Assembly: GCF_932526225.1 (NCBI RefSeq)
Contig: NW_026019265.1
Location: forward strand, 1-64,000
Origin: Nematostella vectensis
Taxonomy: Eukaryota > Cnidaria > Anthozoa > Actiniaria > Edwardsiidae
Length of the DNA: 64,000 bases
Direction: 5' to 3'
Part shown: piece by piece, positions 27,822 to 41,800 of the stretch
Numbering within the stretch: position 1 is the first letter of the stretch
How the letters are laid out: each line of letters starts with the position of its first letter
The notes under the pieces: model-generated
The model's input: only the letters and a program-made list of their open reading frames with translations
Told to the model about the DNA's origin: nothing
The model's database searches: none
Made by a program: the position numbers and the translations under genes

Positions 27822-29222
27822 GAATGTTGGTTAATGACGAGTAATGATGAGTAATGATAATTATTGATGAGTAATGATGATTAATGATGAGTAATGATGA
27901 GTAATGATGATTAATGATGAGTAATTATGATTAATGATGAGTAATGATGAGTAATGATGATTAATGATGAGTAATGATGATTAATGATGAGTAATGATGA
28001 TTAATGATGATTAATGATGAGTAATGATGATTAATGATGAGTAATGATGATTAATGATGATTAATGATGAGTAATGATGATTAATGATGAGTAATGATGA
28101 GTAATGATGAGCAATGATGATTAATGATGAGTAATGATGAGTAATGATGATTAATGATGAGTAATGATGATTAATGATGAGTAATGATGAGTAATGATGA
28201 TTAATGATGATTAATGATGAGTAATGATGATTAATAATGAGTAATGATGAGAAATGATGAGTAATGATGAGTAATGATGAGTAATGATGAGTAATGATGA
28301 TTAATGATGGGTAATGATGAGTGATGATGAGTAATGATGACCAATGATGAGTAATGATGAGTAATGATTATTAATGATGAGTAATGATGATTAATGATGA
28401 GTAATGATGAGTAATGATGAGTAATGATGATTAATGATGAGTAATGATGAGTAATGATGAGTAATGATGACTAATGATGAGTAATGATGAGTAATGATTA
28501 TTAATGATGAGTAATGATGATTAATGATGAGTAATGATGATTAATGATGAGTAATGATTATTAATGATGAGTAATGATGATTAATGATGAGTAATGATGA
28601 TTAATGATGAGTAATGATGATTAATGATGAGTAATAATGATTAATGATGAGTAATGATGAGTAATGACGATTAATGATGAGTAATGATGATCAATGATGA
28701 GTAATGATGAGTAATGATGATTAATGACGAGGAATGTTGGTTAATGACGAGTAATGATGAGTAATGATAATTATTGATGAGTAATGATGATTAATGATGA
28801 GTAATGATGAGTAATGATGATTAATGATGAGTAATTATGATTAATGATGAGTAATGATGAGTAATGATGATTAATGATGAGTAATGATGATTAATGATGA
28901 GTAATGATGATTAATGATGATTAATGATGAGTAATGATGAGTAATGATGATTAATTATGAGTAATGATGAGTAGAGATGATTAATGATGAGTAATGATGA
29001 TTAATGATGAGTAATGATGAGTAATGATGATTAATGATGAGTAATGATGATTAATGATGAGTAATGATGAGTAATGATGATTAATGATGAGTAATGATGA
29101 TTAATGATGAGTAATGATGAGTAATGATGATTAATGATGAGTAATGATGAGTAATGACGATTAATGATGAGTAATGATGATCAATGATGAGTAATGATGA
29201 GTAATGATGATTAATGACGAGG
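27822..29222. repeat. 910 + 490-bp higher-order unit in duplication copy A
   Basis: Marker GAATGTTGGT at 27822, 28732 and 29222, with TAGAG variants at 27571 and 28971 (1,400 apart). Same internal order as the unit at 48348. It is duplicated as 44708-46108. Confidence 0.78.
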
Positions 29223-32200
29223 AATGTTGGTTAATGACGAGTAATGATGAGTAATGATAATTATTGATGAGTAATGATGATTAATGATGAGTAATGATGA
29301 GTAATGACGATTAATGATGAGTAATGATGATCAATGATGAGTAATGATGAGTAATGATGATTAATGACGAGGAATGTTGGTTAATGACGAGTAATGATGA
29401 GTAATGATAATTATTGATGAGTAATGATGATTAATGATGAGTAATGATGAGTAATGATGATTAATGATGAGTAATTATGATTAATGATGAGTAATGATGA
29501 GTAATGATGATTAATGATGAGTAATGATGATTAATGATGAGTAATGATGAGTAATGATGATTAATGATGAGTAATGATGAGTAATGACGATTAATGATGA
29601 GTAATGATGATCAATGATGAGTAATGATGAGTAATGATGATTAATGACGAGGAATGTTGGTTAATGACGAGTAATGATGAGTAATGATAATTATTGATGA
29701 GTAATGATGATTAATGATGAGTAATGATGAGTAATGATGATTAATGATGAGTAATTATGATTAATGATGAGTAATGATGAGTAATGATGATTAATGATGA
29801 GTAATGATGATTAATGATGAGTAATGATGATTAATGATGATTAATGATGAGTAATGATGATTAATGATGAGTAATGATGATTAATGATGATTAATGATGA
29901 GTAATGATGATTAATGATGAGTAATGATGAGTAATGATGAGCAATGATGATTAATGATGAGTAATGATGAGTAATGATGATTAATGATGAGTAATGATGA
30001 TTAATGATGAGTAATGATGAGTAATGATGATTAATGATGATTAATGATGAGTAATGATGATTAATAATGAGTAATGATGAGAAATGATGAGTAATGATGA
30101 GTAATGATGAGTAATGATGAGTAATGATGATTAATGATGGGTAATGATGAGTGATGATGAGTAATGATGACCAATGATGAGTAATGATGAGTAATGATTA
30201 TTAATGATGAGTAATGATGATTAATGATGAGTAATGATGAGTAATGATGAGTAATGATGATTAATGATGAGTAATGATGAGTAATGATGAGTAATGATGA
30301 TTAATGATGAGTAATGATGAGTAATGATGAGTAATGATGAGTAATGATGAGTAATGATGATTAATGATGAGTAATGATGATTAATGATGAGTAATGATGA
30401 GTAATGATGAGCAATGATGATTAATGATGAGTAATGATGAGTAATGATGATTAATGATGAGTAATGATGATTAATGATGAGTAATGATGAGTAATGATGA
30501 TTAATGATGATTAATGATGAGTAATGATGATTAATAATGAGTAATGATGAGAAATGATGAGTAATGATGAGTAATGATGAGTAATGATGAGTAATGATGA
30601 TTAATGATGAGTAATGATGAGTAATGATGAGTAATGATGACCAATGATGAGTAATGATGAGTAATGATTATTAATGATGAGTAATGATGATTAATGATGA
30701 GTAATGATGAGTAATGATGAGTAATGATTAGTAATGATGATTAATGATGATTAATGATGATTAATGATGATTAATGATGATTAATGATGATTAATGATGA
30801 GTAATGATGAGTAATGATGAGTAATGATGAGTAATGATGATTAATGATGAGTAATGATGATTAATGATGAGTAATGATGATTAATGATGATTAATGATGA
30901 GTAATGATGATTAATGATGAGTAATGATGATTAATGTTGATTAATGATGATTAATGATGATTAATGATGAGTAATGATGATTAATGATGAGTAATGATGA
31001 TTAATGATGATTAATGATGAGTAATGATGATTAATGATGAGTAATGATGAGTAATGATGAGCAATGATGATTAATGATGAGTAATGATGAGTAATGATGA
31101 TTAATGATGAGTAATGATGATTAATGATGAGTAATGATGAGTAATGATGATTAATGATGATTAATGATGAGTAATGATGATTAATAATGATTAATGATGA
31201 GTAATGATGATTAATAATGAGTAATGATGAGAAATGATGAGTAATGATGAGTAATGATGAGTAATGATGAGTAATGATGATTAATGATGAGTAATGATGA
31301 GTAATGATGAGTAATGATGACCAATGATGAGTAATGATGAGTAATGATTATTAATGATGATTAATGATGAGTAATGATGATTAATGATGAGTAATGATGA
31401 GTAATGATGAGCAATGATGATTAATGATGAGTAATGATGAGTAATGATGATTAATGATGAGTAATGATGAGTAATGATGAGTAATGATGAGTAATGATGA
31501 GTAATGATGATTAATGATGAGTAATGATGAGTAATGATGAGTAATGATGACTAATGATGAGTAATGATGAGTAATGATTATTAATGATGAGTAATGATGA
31601 TTAATGATGAGTAATGATGATTAATGATGAGTAATGATTATTAATGATGAGTAATGATGATTAATGATGAGTAATGATGATTAATGATGAGTAATGATGG
31701 GTAATGATGATTAATGATGAGTAATGATGAGTAATGATGATTAATGATGAGTAATGATGAGTAATGATGATTAATGATGAGTAATGATGATTAATGATGA
31801 GTAATGATGAGTAATGATGATTAATGGTGAGTAATGATGAGTAATGACGATTAATGATGAGTAATGATGATCAATGATGAGTAATGATGAGTAATGATGA
31901 TTAATGACGAGTAATGATGATTAATGACGAGTAATGATGAGTAATGATAATTATTGATGAGTAATGATGATTAATGATGAGTAAGGATGAGTAATGATGA
32001 GTAATGATGAGTAATGTTGATTTATGATGAGTAATGATGATTAATGATGATTAATGATGAGTAATGATGAGTAATGATGAGTAATGATGAGTAATGATGA
32101 TTAATGATGAGTAATGATGATTAATGATGAGTAATGATGAGTAATGATGAGTAATGATGAGTAATGATGATTAATGATGAGTAATGATGATTAATGATGA

Positions 32201-33555
32201 TTAATGATGAGTAATAATGATTAATAATGAGTAATGATGAGAAATGATTAGTATTGATAAGTAATGATGAGTAATGTTGAGTAATGATGAGTAATGATGA
32301 TTAATGATGAGTAATGATGAGTAAGGATGAGTAATGATGACTAATGATGAGTAATGATGAGTAATGATTATTAATGATGAGTAATGATGATTAATGGTGA
32401 GTAATGATGAGTAATGATGAGTAATGATGATTAATGATGAGTAATGATGATTAATGATGATTAATGATGAGTAATGATGAGTAATGATGAGTAATGATGA
32501 GTAATGATGATTAATGATGAGTAATGATGATTAATGATGAGTAATGATGATTAATGATGAGTAATGATGAGTAATGATGATTAATGATGAGTAATGATGA
32601 TTAATGATGAGTAATGATGAGTAATGATGAGTAATGATGATTAATGATGAGTAATGATGAGTAATGATGAGTAATGATGATTAATGATGAGTAATGATGA
32701 ATAATGATGAGTAATGATGATCAATGATGAGTAATGATGAGTAATGATGATTAATGACGAGTAATGATGATTAATGACGATCAATGATGAGTAATGATGA
32801 GTAATAATGATTAATGACGAGTAATGATGATTAATGACGAGTAATGATGAGTAATGATGATTATTGATGAGTAATGATGATAAATGATGAGTAATGATGA
32901 TTAATGATGAGTAATGATGAGTAATGATGACTAATGATGAGTAATTATGATTAATGATGAGTAATGATGAGTAATGATGATTAATGATGAGTAATGATGA
33001 TTAATAATGAGTAATGATGATTAACGATGATTAATGATGAGTAATGATGATTGATGATGAGTAATGATGAGTAATGATGATTAATGATGAGTAATGATGA
33101 GTAATGATGATTAAATGATGATTAATGATGAGTAATGATGATTAATGATGAGTAATGATGATTAATGATGAGTAATGATGATTAATGATGAGTAATGATG
33201 ATTAATGATGAGTAATGATGATTAATGATGAGTAATGATGATTAATGATGAGTAATGATGATTGATGATGAGTAATGATGAGTAATGATGATTAATGATG
33301 AGTAATGATGAGTAATGATGATTAATGATGAGTAATGATGATTAATGATGAGTAATGATGAGTAATGATGATTAATGATGAGTAATAATGAGTAATGATG
33401 ATTAATGATGATTAATGATGATTAATGATGAGTAATGATGAGTAATGATGATTAATGATGAGTAATGATGATTAATGATGAGTAACGATGATTAATGATG
33501 ATTAATGATGATTAATGATGATTAATGATGAGTAATGATGAGTAATGATGATTAA

Positions 33556-33975
33556 TGATGATTAATGATGATCAATGATGATTAATGATGATTAATGATG
33601 ATTAATGATGATTAATGATGATCAATGGTGATTAATGATGATTAATGATGATCAATGATGATAAATGATGATTAATGATGATTAATAATGATCAATGATG
33701 ATTAATGATGATTAATGATGATCAATGATGATTAATGATGATCAATGATGGTTAATGATGATTAATGATGATCAATGATGATTAATGATGATTAATGATG
33801 ATTAATGATGATTAATTATGATCAATGTTGATTAATGATGATTAATGATGATTAATGATGATTAATGATGATTAATGATGATTAATGATGATTAATGATG
33901 ATTAATGATGATTAATGATGATTAATGATGATTAATGATGATCAATGATGATTAATGATGATTAATGATGATTAA
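33556..33975. repeat. GAT-only satellite block 5
   Basis: Tandem-duplication counterpart of the block at 16862-17280, with marker CAATGGTGAT at 33623 and the same internal variants. Confidence 0.75.
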
Positions 33976-34825
33976 TAATAAGTAATGATGAGTAATGATG
34001 AGTAATGATGAGTAATGATAATTAATGATGATTAATGATGAGTAATGATGAGTAATGATGATTAATGATGAGTAATGATGAGTAATGATGATTAATGATG
34101 ATTAATGATGAGTAATGATGAGTAATGATGATTAATGATGATTAATGATGAGTAATGATGAGTAATGATGAGTAATGATGATGATTAATGATGAGTAATG
34201 ATGAGTTATAATGAGTAATGATGATTAATGATGATTAATGATGAGTAATGATGATTAATGATGATTAATGATGAGTAATGATGATTAATGATGAGTAATG
34301 ATGAGTAATGATGAGTAATGATGATTAATGATGATTAATGATGATTAATGATGATTAATGATTATTAATGATGATCAATGATGATTAATGATGATTAATG
34401 ATTATTAATAATGAGTAATGATGAGTAATGATGAGTAATGATGATTAATGATGAGTAATGATGAGTAATGATGATTAATGATGAGTAATGATTATTAATG
34501 ATGAGTAATGATGCTTAATGATGATTAATGATGAGTAATGATGATTAATGATGAGTAATGATGAGTAATGATGACTAATGATGATTAATGATGAGTAATG
34601 ATGATTAATGATGAGTAATGATGATTAATGATGAGTAATGATGATTAATGATGATTTATGATGATTTATGATGATTTATGTTGAGTAATGATGATTTATG
34701 ATGAGTAATGATGAGTGATGATGAGTAATGATGATTAATGATGAGTAATGATGAGTAATGATGAGTAATGATAAGTAATGATGAGTAATGATGAGTAATG
34801 ATGATTAATGATGATTAATGATGAT

Positions 34826-34850
34826 TAGATAGATAGATAGATAGATAGAT
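34826..34850 (-). repeat. (TCTA)6 retrotransposon 3' tail, copy B
   Basis: Same six-copy tetranucleotide tail as at 18130-18154. Microsatellite tails change length quickly, so equal length in both copies supports a recent common origin. Confidence 0.85.
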
Positions 34851-35006
34851 GGTTTATTCATAAAACATTGCATCCAGTAGGCTGAATTACGTTTATGTTA
34901 CAATTATAATAATAATATTAAAAATTTGAAAATATGTAAGCAATTATTTATGTTATGAAAACTATTAATTAAAACCATGTAAAATTGTATATTAAAGATG
35001 AATAAT
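34851..35006 (-). other. Retrotransposon 3' UTR, copy B
   Basis: Same 156-bp AT-rich region as at 18155-18310, with the AATAAA hexamer on the element strand at 34853-34858. No base difference from copy A was found by eye. Confidence 0.6.
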
Positions 35007-35447
35007 TCAACTACTTGATTTAAAATGGTTCAATGAATGGTGGTAGATGAAACTTTGGCGAGTTCTATTTGTTCGTAACGGCTGTACATTGAAAGTGCGC
35101 CTCCGCCTTAGATTTACCGGGCACATGTTTTGAGTTGGAAGGAGACTATGCAACCTATGAGCTGGATTCAGAATGTCGGCAAATAATTTCTGAGATATGG
35201 TTGCGCGACGATTGTGTAACGTTTCCAGCCCCGCTGTGGAGAGCGCGCATTCGTAGGACAGTAACGGATAGATTATGCGCAGGGCCCGTTTCTGGCATCT
35301 TTCGAGATCATTTGATAGGTATTGCGGCAGGCAATGGTGGAACACCGGACATGCGTATTCGGTCACTGGTCTAATGCAAGTTAAGTAAAAAAGGAGTAGC
35401 TCCTTAACCTTAATGTTAGCGCGTTTAAGTTGCCTTAGAAAGTACAA
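35007..35447 (-). pseudogene. C-terminal part of the reverse transcriptase ORF, out of frame, copy B
   Basis: Counterpart of 18311-18751. It is the displaced C-terminal region of the reverse transcriptase, with the conserved TCIRPVTEYACPVFH block. It opens at a TTG codon, not an ATG, and ends in TGA at 35007-35009. It keeps Leu at the codon where copy A has Phe (35306 versus 18610). It would join the upstream frame if the A8 run at 35459-35466 were one base shorter. Confidence 0.85.
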
Positions 35448-35451
35448 GCGC

Positions 35452-37965
35452 TTATTGATTTTTTTTAAGTATTTCTGCTATATGACAGTTCCATGTTAGG
35501 TCATCAGACACTGTAACGCCTAAGATCTTTGCTTGGGAAACGCGAGCCAATTCCTCGCCGTTAATTCTAGCTGACTCTACATCTATCTCCGACCTACTAA
35601 AACTAATACGTAGTTCCTTGCACTTGGCTTCGTTAAGTTGGAATCTATCAGTGGCTACTTTGCAGGACAACTCGTCAAGGGAATGCTGGACGGTACTTTC
35701 CTCTCCTTTGTAGACAACCTCAGCCAGAGTTGTGTCATCTACGTACTTCCAGAGGTCGACCCCTTGGGCATCAAGATCATTAATCATAATGAGAAATAAC
35801 CAGGGGCCGAGCTTAGTGCCTTGTGGGACGCCTGATGGAATTGCGCCCCATTCCGAGAAGCAGTCTTGCCCAAGCTTAACTCTTTGTCGGCGACAGGAGA
35901 GAAAATCAACAATCCACGAGATTACCGAGTGGGGGATGTCATAGGCGTATAGCTTGTCGACCAGAATCCGATGGTCAATCAGGTCGAACGCTTTACGAAA
36001 GTCAAGTAAGATAGCTCTGACTGTCGCACCATTCCCGTCAGTAGCAGATAGCCATGAGTGGATCATGCTAATAAGAGCATGCGTTGTGTTTGATCCAGGG
36101 ACAGTTCCGAATTGGCGCCGGTCAACCTTTGCTAAAATTGCTGGTTTAACAAAGTGCTCCACAACATAATCCTCCGCAACTTTAGAGAGAACGGGCGTTA
36201 AGGAAATCGGACGAAGATGTTTATTTACGTCACTTATGGGCTTCTGTTTTGGTACCGGGGTGATATTAGCATCTTTCCAAGACTGCGGGAGTCGGGCCTC
36301 CCGAAAAGAGCGATTAAGAATATCAGTCATCGACGTGGCTAGTAAGTCCGCACACTCATTCAAAACCCAACTAGGGATGCCATCTGGGCCAGATGCTTTG
36401 CGTGGATTTAAAGCAGAGAGCTTCTGAAGTACTGACAGTTCTGATACCTGGAGTGCGTCATCCGGAGGGAAATGTGCGTGTGCGGAGGGTGGAAGGGGTG
36501 AAAATACTCTCATTGGTTCAAGGAATGCCTCGTTGATAGTATTCGTGACACGCACTAACTTTGCTTGTTGGGATTCAGCGACGGAGTCATCAGCAATATG
36601 ATGAAGCAAGTTTGTAATGCCATTACCACCGCCAGGCGCAGAAATTCCACTAAGCTTCTTAACCTCCCGCCACCAAGTAGCAGGTTTACAGTCCTTGAGG
36701 TATTCCACTTTAGAGTTGTAAAATTTGGCGCGACAGACCTTCCGCTCCCTGTTAACACAATTTCTAAACAACCGATAACGGTCTTGGTCTCCTTGTGCTA
36801 ACGCTTTCTGACGATTGTGAATAAGGCGTTTTAGCTTTTGATTTAACCAAGGAGGGTTGTTAGTGTAGATAGTTTTTTCTTGTACAGGGAACAGGGCGTC
36901 CATGCCTATTTCCACGATAGTCTCAAGCATCTTAACTTTGTCTTGGCAAGAGACTTTGCTGCTGACAAGTGTATCCACATCCACATTTTCCAGGTAGGTG
37001 CGCATCGCGAGTCTCTTAGATGTGCGCAAGTCACGCGATTTCACAGTAACCTTAGAGTTCACGGTATTAGATCTAATCAGTGGGCGGACCTCTACAGAGG
37101 CGTGGTCAGACAACCCAAACGCAGGGCGTTTAAGTGGAGGAGCGTAAAATTCTTTCAAGTTCGTCAAAACCGGATCCAGGATCTTGTTACCGCGTGTTGG
37201 AAAAGTCACTATTTGTTTTAGTTTAAAACTATTGCATAGGCGCGGGGTTTTTTGCATTAGTGTTTTGTTGAAATCGCCCAACAAAATCAACCCGCAGCCA
37301 GGAAAACGAGCCTCGATAGTGGTAAGACATTCCAACAAATAGTTCAACATGGGCAAATCAGGGTCGTTCGGAGAATGGTAAACAGTACCAATAACAATAC
37401 TTGAGATGCCTCTTGGGAGCCGGTTTGGTCGAACTTTAACCCATATGACTTCAAAAGACTCGTCCATAAGATCGGATAGGACATCAAACTTAATCGACTC
37501 CTTGATGTAAAGGCAGACTCCACCGTGCTGAGCGGTTATTCGATCACGGCGGACAACGTTAAAACCAGAAATGGCGATAACATTGTCGTCAATATGCTCT
37601 TTTAACCACGTCTCAGTAATGCAAACAAAGTCCGAGTTTGCATAATTAATCGCTTGTCGAACTTCGTCGATCTTGGGAGCTAAGGACATGACGTTTGACA
37701 TGTAGAAAGCAGGAACGAATTCTGTCGATGGGACTTCAGAGGACGGCTTTGTTTGAACAGGAACGGTGATGCAGTTTGCTGGAATCCGATACTGGGCAGA
37801 CGATCTTGTAGATTTCCTTTCACGGATCGCTGATCCTGGTGAAATGGCTTGAATGAAATGCCGGCGATAGCTCTCCCGATCTTTAACTTGGCGGCCAGCT
37901 CGTTTCCCGCGATAACTCGGCCACTTTTCCGCATAGTGCCGTTCGTGAGTTGTTAACTGAACCAT
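35452..37965 (-). CDS. Endonuclease / reverse transcriptase (ORF2-like), frameshifted, copy B
   Basis: An 837-residue frame with the same protein sequence as copy A (18756-21269). ATG is at 37965 and TAA at 35452-35454. It has the same endonuclease signature (Glu118, GDFN 230-233, LSDH 285-288) and reverse transcriptase signature (Asp655 in motif A, SGVPQG 711-716, YVDD 741-744). The early stop follows the same A8 run, here T8 on the + strand at 35459-35466. Since both copies share the lesion, it existed before the segment was duplicated. The complete identity says the duplication is young; it does not show selection on the protein. Confidence 0.92.
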   Translation of the reverse strand: MVQLTTHERHYAEKWPSYRGKRAGRQVKDRESYRRHFIQAISPGSAIRERKSTRSSAQYRIPANCITVPVQTKPSSEVPSTEFVPAFYMSNVMSLAPKIDEVRQAINYANSDFVCITETWLKEHIDDNVIAISGFNVVRRDRITAQHGGVCLYIKESIKFDVLSDLMDESFEVIWVKVRPNRLPRGISSIVIGTVYHSPNDPDLPMLNYLLECLTTIEARFPGCGLILLGDFNKTLMQKTPRLCNSFKLKQIVTFPTRGNKILDPVLTNLKEFYAPPLKRPAFGLSDHASVEVRPLIRSNTVNSKVTVKSRDLRTSKRLAMRTYLENVDVDTLVSSKVSCQDKVKMLETIVEIGMDALFPVQEKTIYTNNPPWLNQKLKRLIHNRQKALAQGDQDRYRLFRNCVNRERKVCRAKFYNSKVEYLKDCKPATWWREVKKLSGISAPGGGNGITNLLHHIADDSVAESQQAKLVRVTNTINEAFLEPMRVFSPLPPSAHAHFPPDDALQVSELSVLQKLSALNPRKASGPDGIPSWVLNECADLLATSMTDILNRSFREARLPQSWKDANITPVPKQKPISDVNKHLRPISLTPVLSKVAEDYVVEHFVKPAILAKVDRRQFGTVPGSNTTHALISMIHSWLSATDGNGATVRAILLDFRKAFDLIDHRILVDKLYAYDIPHSVISWIVDFLSCRRQRVKLGQDCFSEWGAIPSGVPQGTKLGPWLFLIMINDLDAQGVDLWKYVDDTTLAEVVYKGEESTVQHSLDELSCKVATDRFQLNEAKCKELRISFSRSEIDVESARINGEELARVSQAKILGVTVSDDLTWNCHIAEILKKNQ

Positions 37966-38074
37966 TCTTAGTGATAGCGAATGTAAATAGTTATAATATA
38001 GTTGAAAGAGGGTTTAAAACTGGGAGCGTTCCAAACCCCTTGCGGCCATGAAAGGCGCATACATGTGCTGTAAT
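37966..38074 (-). other. Retrotransposon leader / truncated 5' end, copy B
   Basis: Counterpart of 21270-21378, with the same junction to satellite and no difference seen by eye. It gives no further evidence about a missing ORF1. Confidence 0.5.
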
Positions 38075-38806
38075 TAATGATGAGTAATGATGATTAATGA
38101 TGAGTAATGATGATTAATGATGATTAATGATGAGTAATGATGATTAATGATGAGTAATGATGAGTAATGATGATTAATGGTGAGTAATGATGAGTAATGA
38201 TGATTAAATGATGATTAATGATGATTAATGATGAGTAATGGTGATTAATAATGAGTAATGATGAGTAATGATGAGTAATGATGAGTAATGATGAGTAATG
38301 ATGAGTAATGATGAGTAATGATGAGTAATGATGAGTAATGATGAGTAATGATGATTAATGATGAGTAATGATTATTAATGATGAGTAATGATGATTAATG
38401 ATGAGTAATGATGAGTAATGATGACTAATGATGATTAATGATGAGTAATGATGATTAATGATGAGTAATGATGATTAATGATGAGTAATGATGAGTAATG
38501 ATGATTTATGATGATTTATGATGATTTATGTTGAGTAATGATGATTTATGATGAGTAATGATGAGTAATGATGAGTAATGATGATTAATGATGAGTAATG
38601 ATGAGTAATGATGAGTAATGATGATTAATGATGAGTAATGATGATTAATGATGATTAATGATGAGTAATGATGATTAATGATGAGTAATGATGATTAATG
38701 ATGATTAATGATGAGTAATGATGATTAATGATGAGTAATGATGAGTAATGATGAGTAATGATGATTAATGGTTAGTAATGATGAGTAATGATGATTAAAT
38801 GATGAT
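38075..38806. repeat. ~591-bp higher-order unit flanking retrotransposon copy B
   Basis: Counterpart of 21379-22110: TAAATGATGAT at 38205 and 38796 with the same 591-bp spacing, and TTATGTTGAG at 38526 matching 34676 on the other side of the element. Confidence 0.65.
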
Positions 38807-41800
38807 TAATGATGATTAATGATGAGTAATGATGATTAATAATGAGTAATAATGAGTAATGATGAGTAATGATGAGTAATGATGAGTAATGATGAGTAAT
38901 GATGAGTAATGATGAGTAATGATGAGTAATGATGATTAATGATGAGTAATGATGAGTAATGATGACTAATGATGAGTAATGATGAGTAATGATTATTAAT
39001 GATGAGTAATGATGATTAATGATGAGTAATGATGAGTAATGATGAGTAATGATGAGTAATGATGAGTAATGATGATTAATGATGAGTAATGATGATTAAT
39101 GATGATTAATGATGAGTAATGATGAGTAATGATGAGTAATGATGAGTAATGATGATTAATGATGAGTAATGATGATTAATGATGAGTAATGATGAGTAAT
39201 GATGAGTAATGATGAGTAATGATGATTAATGATGAGTAATGATGAGTAATGATGAGTAATGATGAGTAATGATGATTAATGATGAGTAATGATGAGTAAT
39301 GATGATTAATGATGAGTAATGATGATTAATGATGAGTAATGATGAGTAATGATGATTAATGATGAGTAATGATGAGTAATGACGATTAATGATGAGTAAT
39401 GATGATCAATGATGAGTAATGATGAGTAATGATGATTAATGACGAGGAATGTTGGTTAATGACGAGTAATGATGAGTAATGATAATTATTGATGAGTAAT
39501 GATGATTAATGATGAGTAATGATGAGTAATGATGATTAATGATGAGTAATGACGAGTAATGATTATTAATGATGAGTAATGATGATTAATGATGAGTAAT
39601 GATGATTAATGATGAGTAATGATTATTAATGATGAGTAATGATGATTAATGATGAGTAATGATGATTAATGATGAGTAATGATGAGTAATGATGATTAAT
39701 GATGAGTAATGATGATTAATGATGAGTAATGATGAGTAATGATGAGCAATGATGATTAATGATGAGTAATGATAAGTAATGATGATTAATGATGAGTAAT
39801 GATGAGTAATGACGATTAATGATGAGTAATGATGATCAATGATGAGTAATGATGAGTAATGATGATTAATGACGAGGAATGTTGGTTAATGACGAGTAAT
39901 GATGAGTAATGATAATTATTGATGAGTAATGATGATTAATGATGAGTAATGATGAGTAATGATGATTAATGATGAGTAATTATGATTAATGATGAGTAAT
40001 GATGAGTAATGATGATTAATGATGAGTAATGATGATTAATGATGAGTAATGATGATTAATGATGATTAATGATGAGTAATGATGATTAATGATGAGTAAT
40101 GATGATTAATGATGATTAATGATGAGTAATGATGATTAATGATGAGTAATGATGAGTAATGATGAGCAATGATGATTAATGATGAGTAATGATGAGTAAT
40201 GATGATTAATGATGAGTAATGATGATTAATGATGAGTAATGATGAGTAATGATGATTAATGATGATTAATGATGAGTAATGATGATTAATAATGAGTAAT
40301 GATGAGAAATGATGAGTAATGATGAGTAATGATGAGTAATGATGAGTAATGATGATTAATGATGAGTAGTGATGAGTAATGATGAGTAATGATGACCAAT
40401 GATGAGTAATGATGAGTAATGATTATTAATGATGAGTAATGATGATTAATGATGAGTAATGATGAGTAATGATGAGTAATGATAAGTAATGATGAGTAAT
40501 GATGATTAATGATGAGTAATGATGAGTAATGATGAGTAATGATGACTAATGATGAGTAATGATGAGTAATGATTATTAATGATGAGTAATGATGATTAAT
40601 GATGAGTAATGATGATTAATGATGAGTAATGATTATTAATGATGAGTGATGATGATTAATGATGAGTAATGATGATTAATGATGAGTAATGATGAGTAAT
40701 GATGATTAATGATGAGTAATGATGATTAATGATGAGTAATGATGAGTAATGATGATTAATGATGAGTAATGATGAGTAATGATGATTAATGATGAGTAAT
40801 GATGATTAATGATGAGTAATGATGAGTAATGATGATTAATGGTGAGTAATGATGAGTAATGACGATTAATGATGAGTAATGATGATTAATGATGAGTAAT
40901 GATGAGTAATGATGATTAATGACGAGTAATGATGATTAATGACGAGTAATGATGAGTAATGATAATTATTGATGAGTAATGATGATTAATGATGAGTAAG
41001 GATGAGTAATGATGAGTAATGATGAGTAATGATGATTAATGATGAGTAATGATGATTAATGATGATTAATGATGAGTAATGATGAGTAATGATGAGTAAT
41101 GATGAGTAATGATGAGTAATGATGATTAATGATGAGTAATGATGATTAATGATGAGTAATGATGAGTAATGATGAGTAATGATGAGTAATGATGAGTAAT
41201 GATGAGTAATGATGATTAATGATGATTAATGATGAGTAATAATGATTAATAATGAGTAATGATGAGAAATGATGAGTATTGATAAGTAATGATGAGTAAT
41301 GTTGAGTAATGATGAGTAATGATGATTAATGATGAGTAATGATGAGTAAGGATGAGTAATGATGACTAATGATGAGTAATGATTATTAATGATGAGTAAT
41401 GATGAGTAATGATGATTAATGATGAGTAATGATGAGTAATGATGATTAATGATGAGTAATGATGATTAATGATGAGTAATGATGAGTAATGATGAGTAAT
41501 GATGATTAATGATGAGTAATGATGAGTAATGATGAGTAATGATGATTAATGATGAGTAATGATGACTAATGATGAGTAATGATGATCAATGATGAGTAAT
41601 GATGAGTAATGATGATTAATGACGAGTAATGATGATTAATGACGATCAATGATGAGTAATGATGAGTAATAATGATTAATGACGAGTAATGATGATTAAT
41701 GACGAGTAATGATGAGTAATGATGATTATTGATGAGTAATGATGATTAATGATGAGTAATGATGATTAATGATGAGTAATGATGAGTAATGATGACTAAT

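Larger units (their letters stand above)
13749..30363. repeat. 16.6-kb tandem segmental duplication, copy A
   Basis: This segment is repeated directly downstream. Private markers align at a stepwise-changing offset: 13791 with 30406 (16,615), 15001 with 31696 (16,695), the whole retrotransposon (16,696), 25201 with 41887 (16,686), 26341 with 43187 (16,846), 27391 with 44277 (16,886) and 29941 with 47007 (17,066). Left of 13748 and right of 30380 the match stops. Every offset step but one is a multiple of 10, so length differences are gains or losses of whole decamers. The exact breakpoint is ambiguous within 30364-30380, where the two copies overlap. Confidence 0.9.
21379..34825. repeat. Decamer satellite array, middle block
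   Basis: Same 10-bp satellite as the left block, lying between the two retrotransposon copies. It holds the right flank of copy A, the junction of the 16.6-kb tandem duplication (between 30364 and 30380), and the left flank of copy B. Register shifts are +1 at 21509, 22100, 25291 and 33112 and +3 at 34173. The variant GAATGTTGGT occurs at 22751, 23181, 26052, 27822, 28732, 29222, 29372 and 29652, marking higher-order units. Nothing else is seen in these 13.4 kb. Confidence 0.97.
34826..38074 (-). mobile_element. CR1/L2-type non-LTR retrotransposon, copy B
   Basis: Same element as at 18130-21378, shifted by 16,696 bp at every point checked, with identical ends, tail length, leader and frameshift. 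The only difference I found is G at 35306 where copy A has A at 18610, changing Leu to Phe in copy A. Because the satellite on both sides is also shared, this copy arose by duplication of the surrounding segment and not by a second retrotransposition. Confidence 0.93.

Noticed and set aside
18130-38074. Two independent LINE insertions into the satellite
   Set aside because: The flanking satellite barcode on both sides, the insertion point, the tail length and the frameshift are all shared, which requires duplication of the whole segment.
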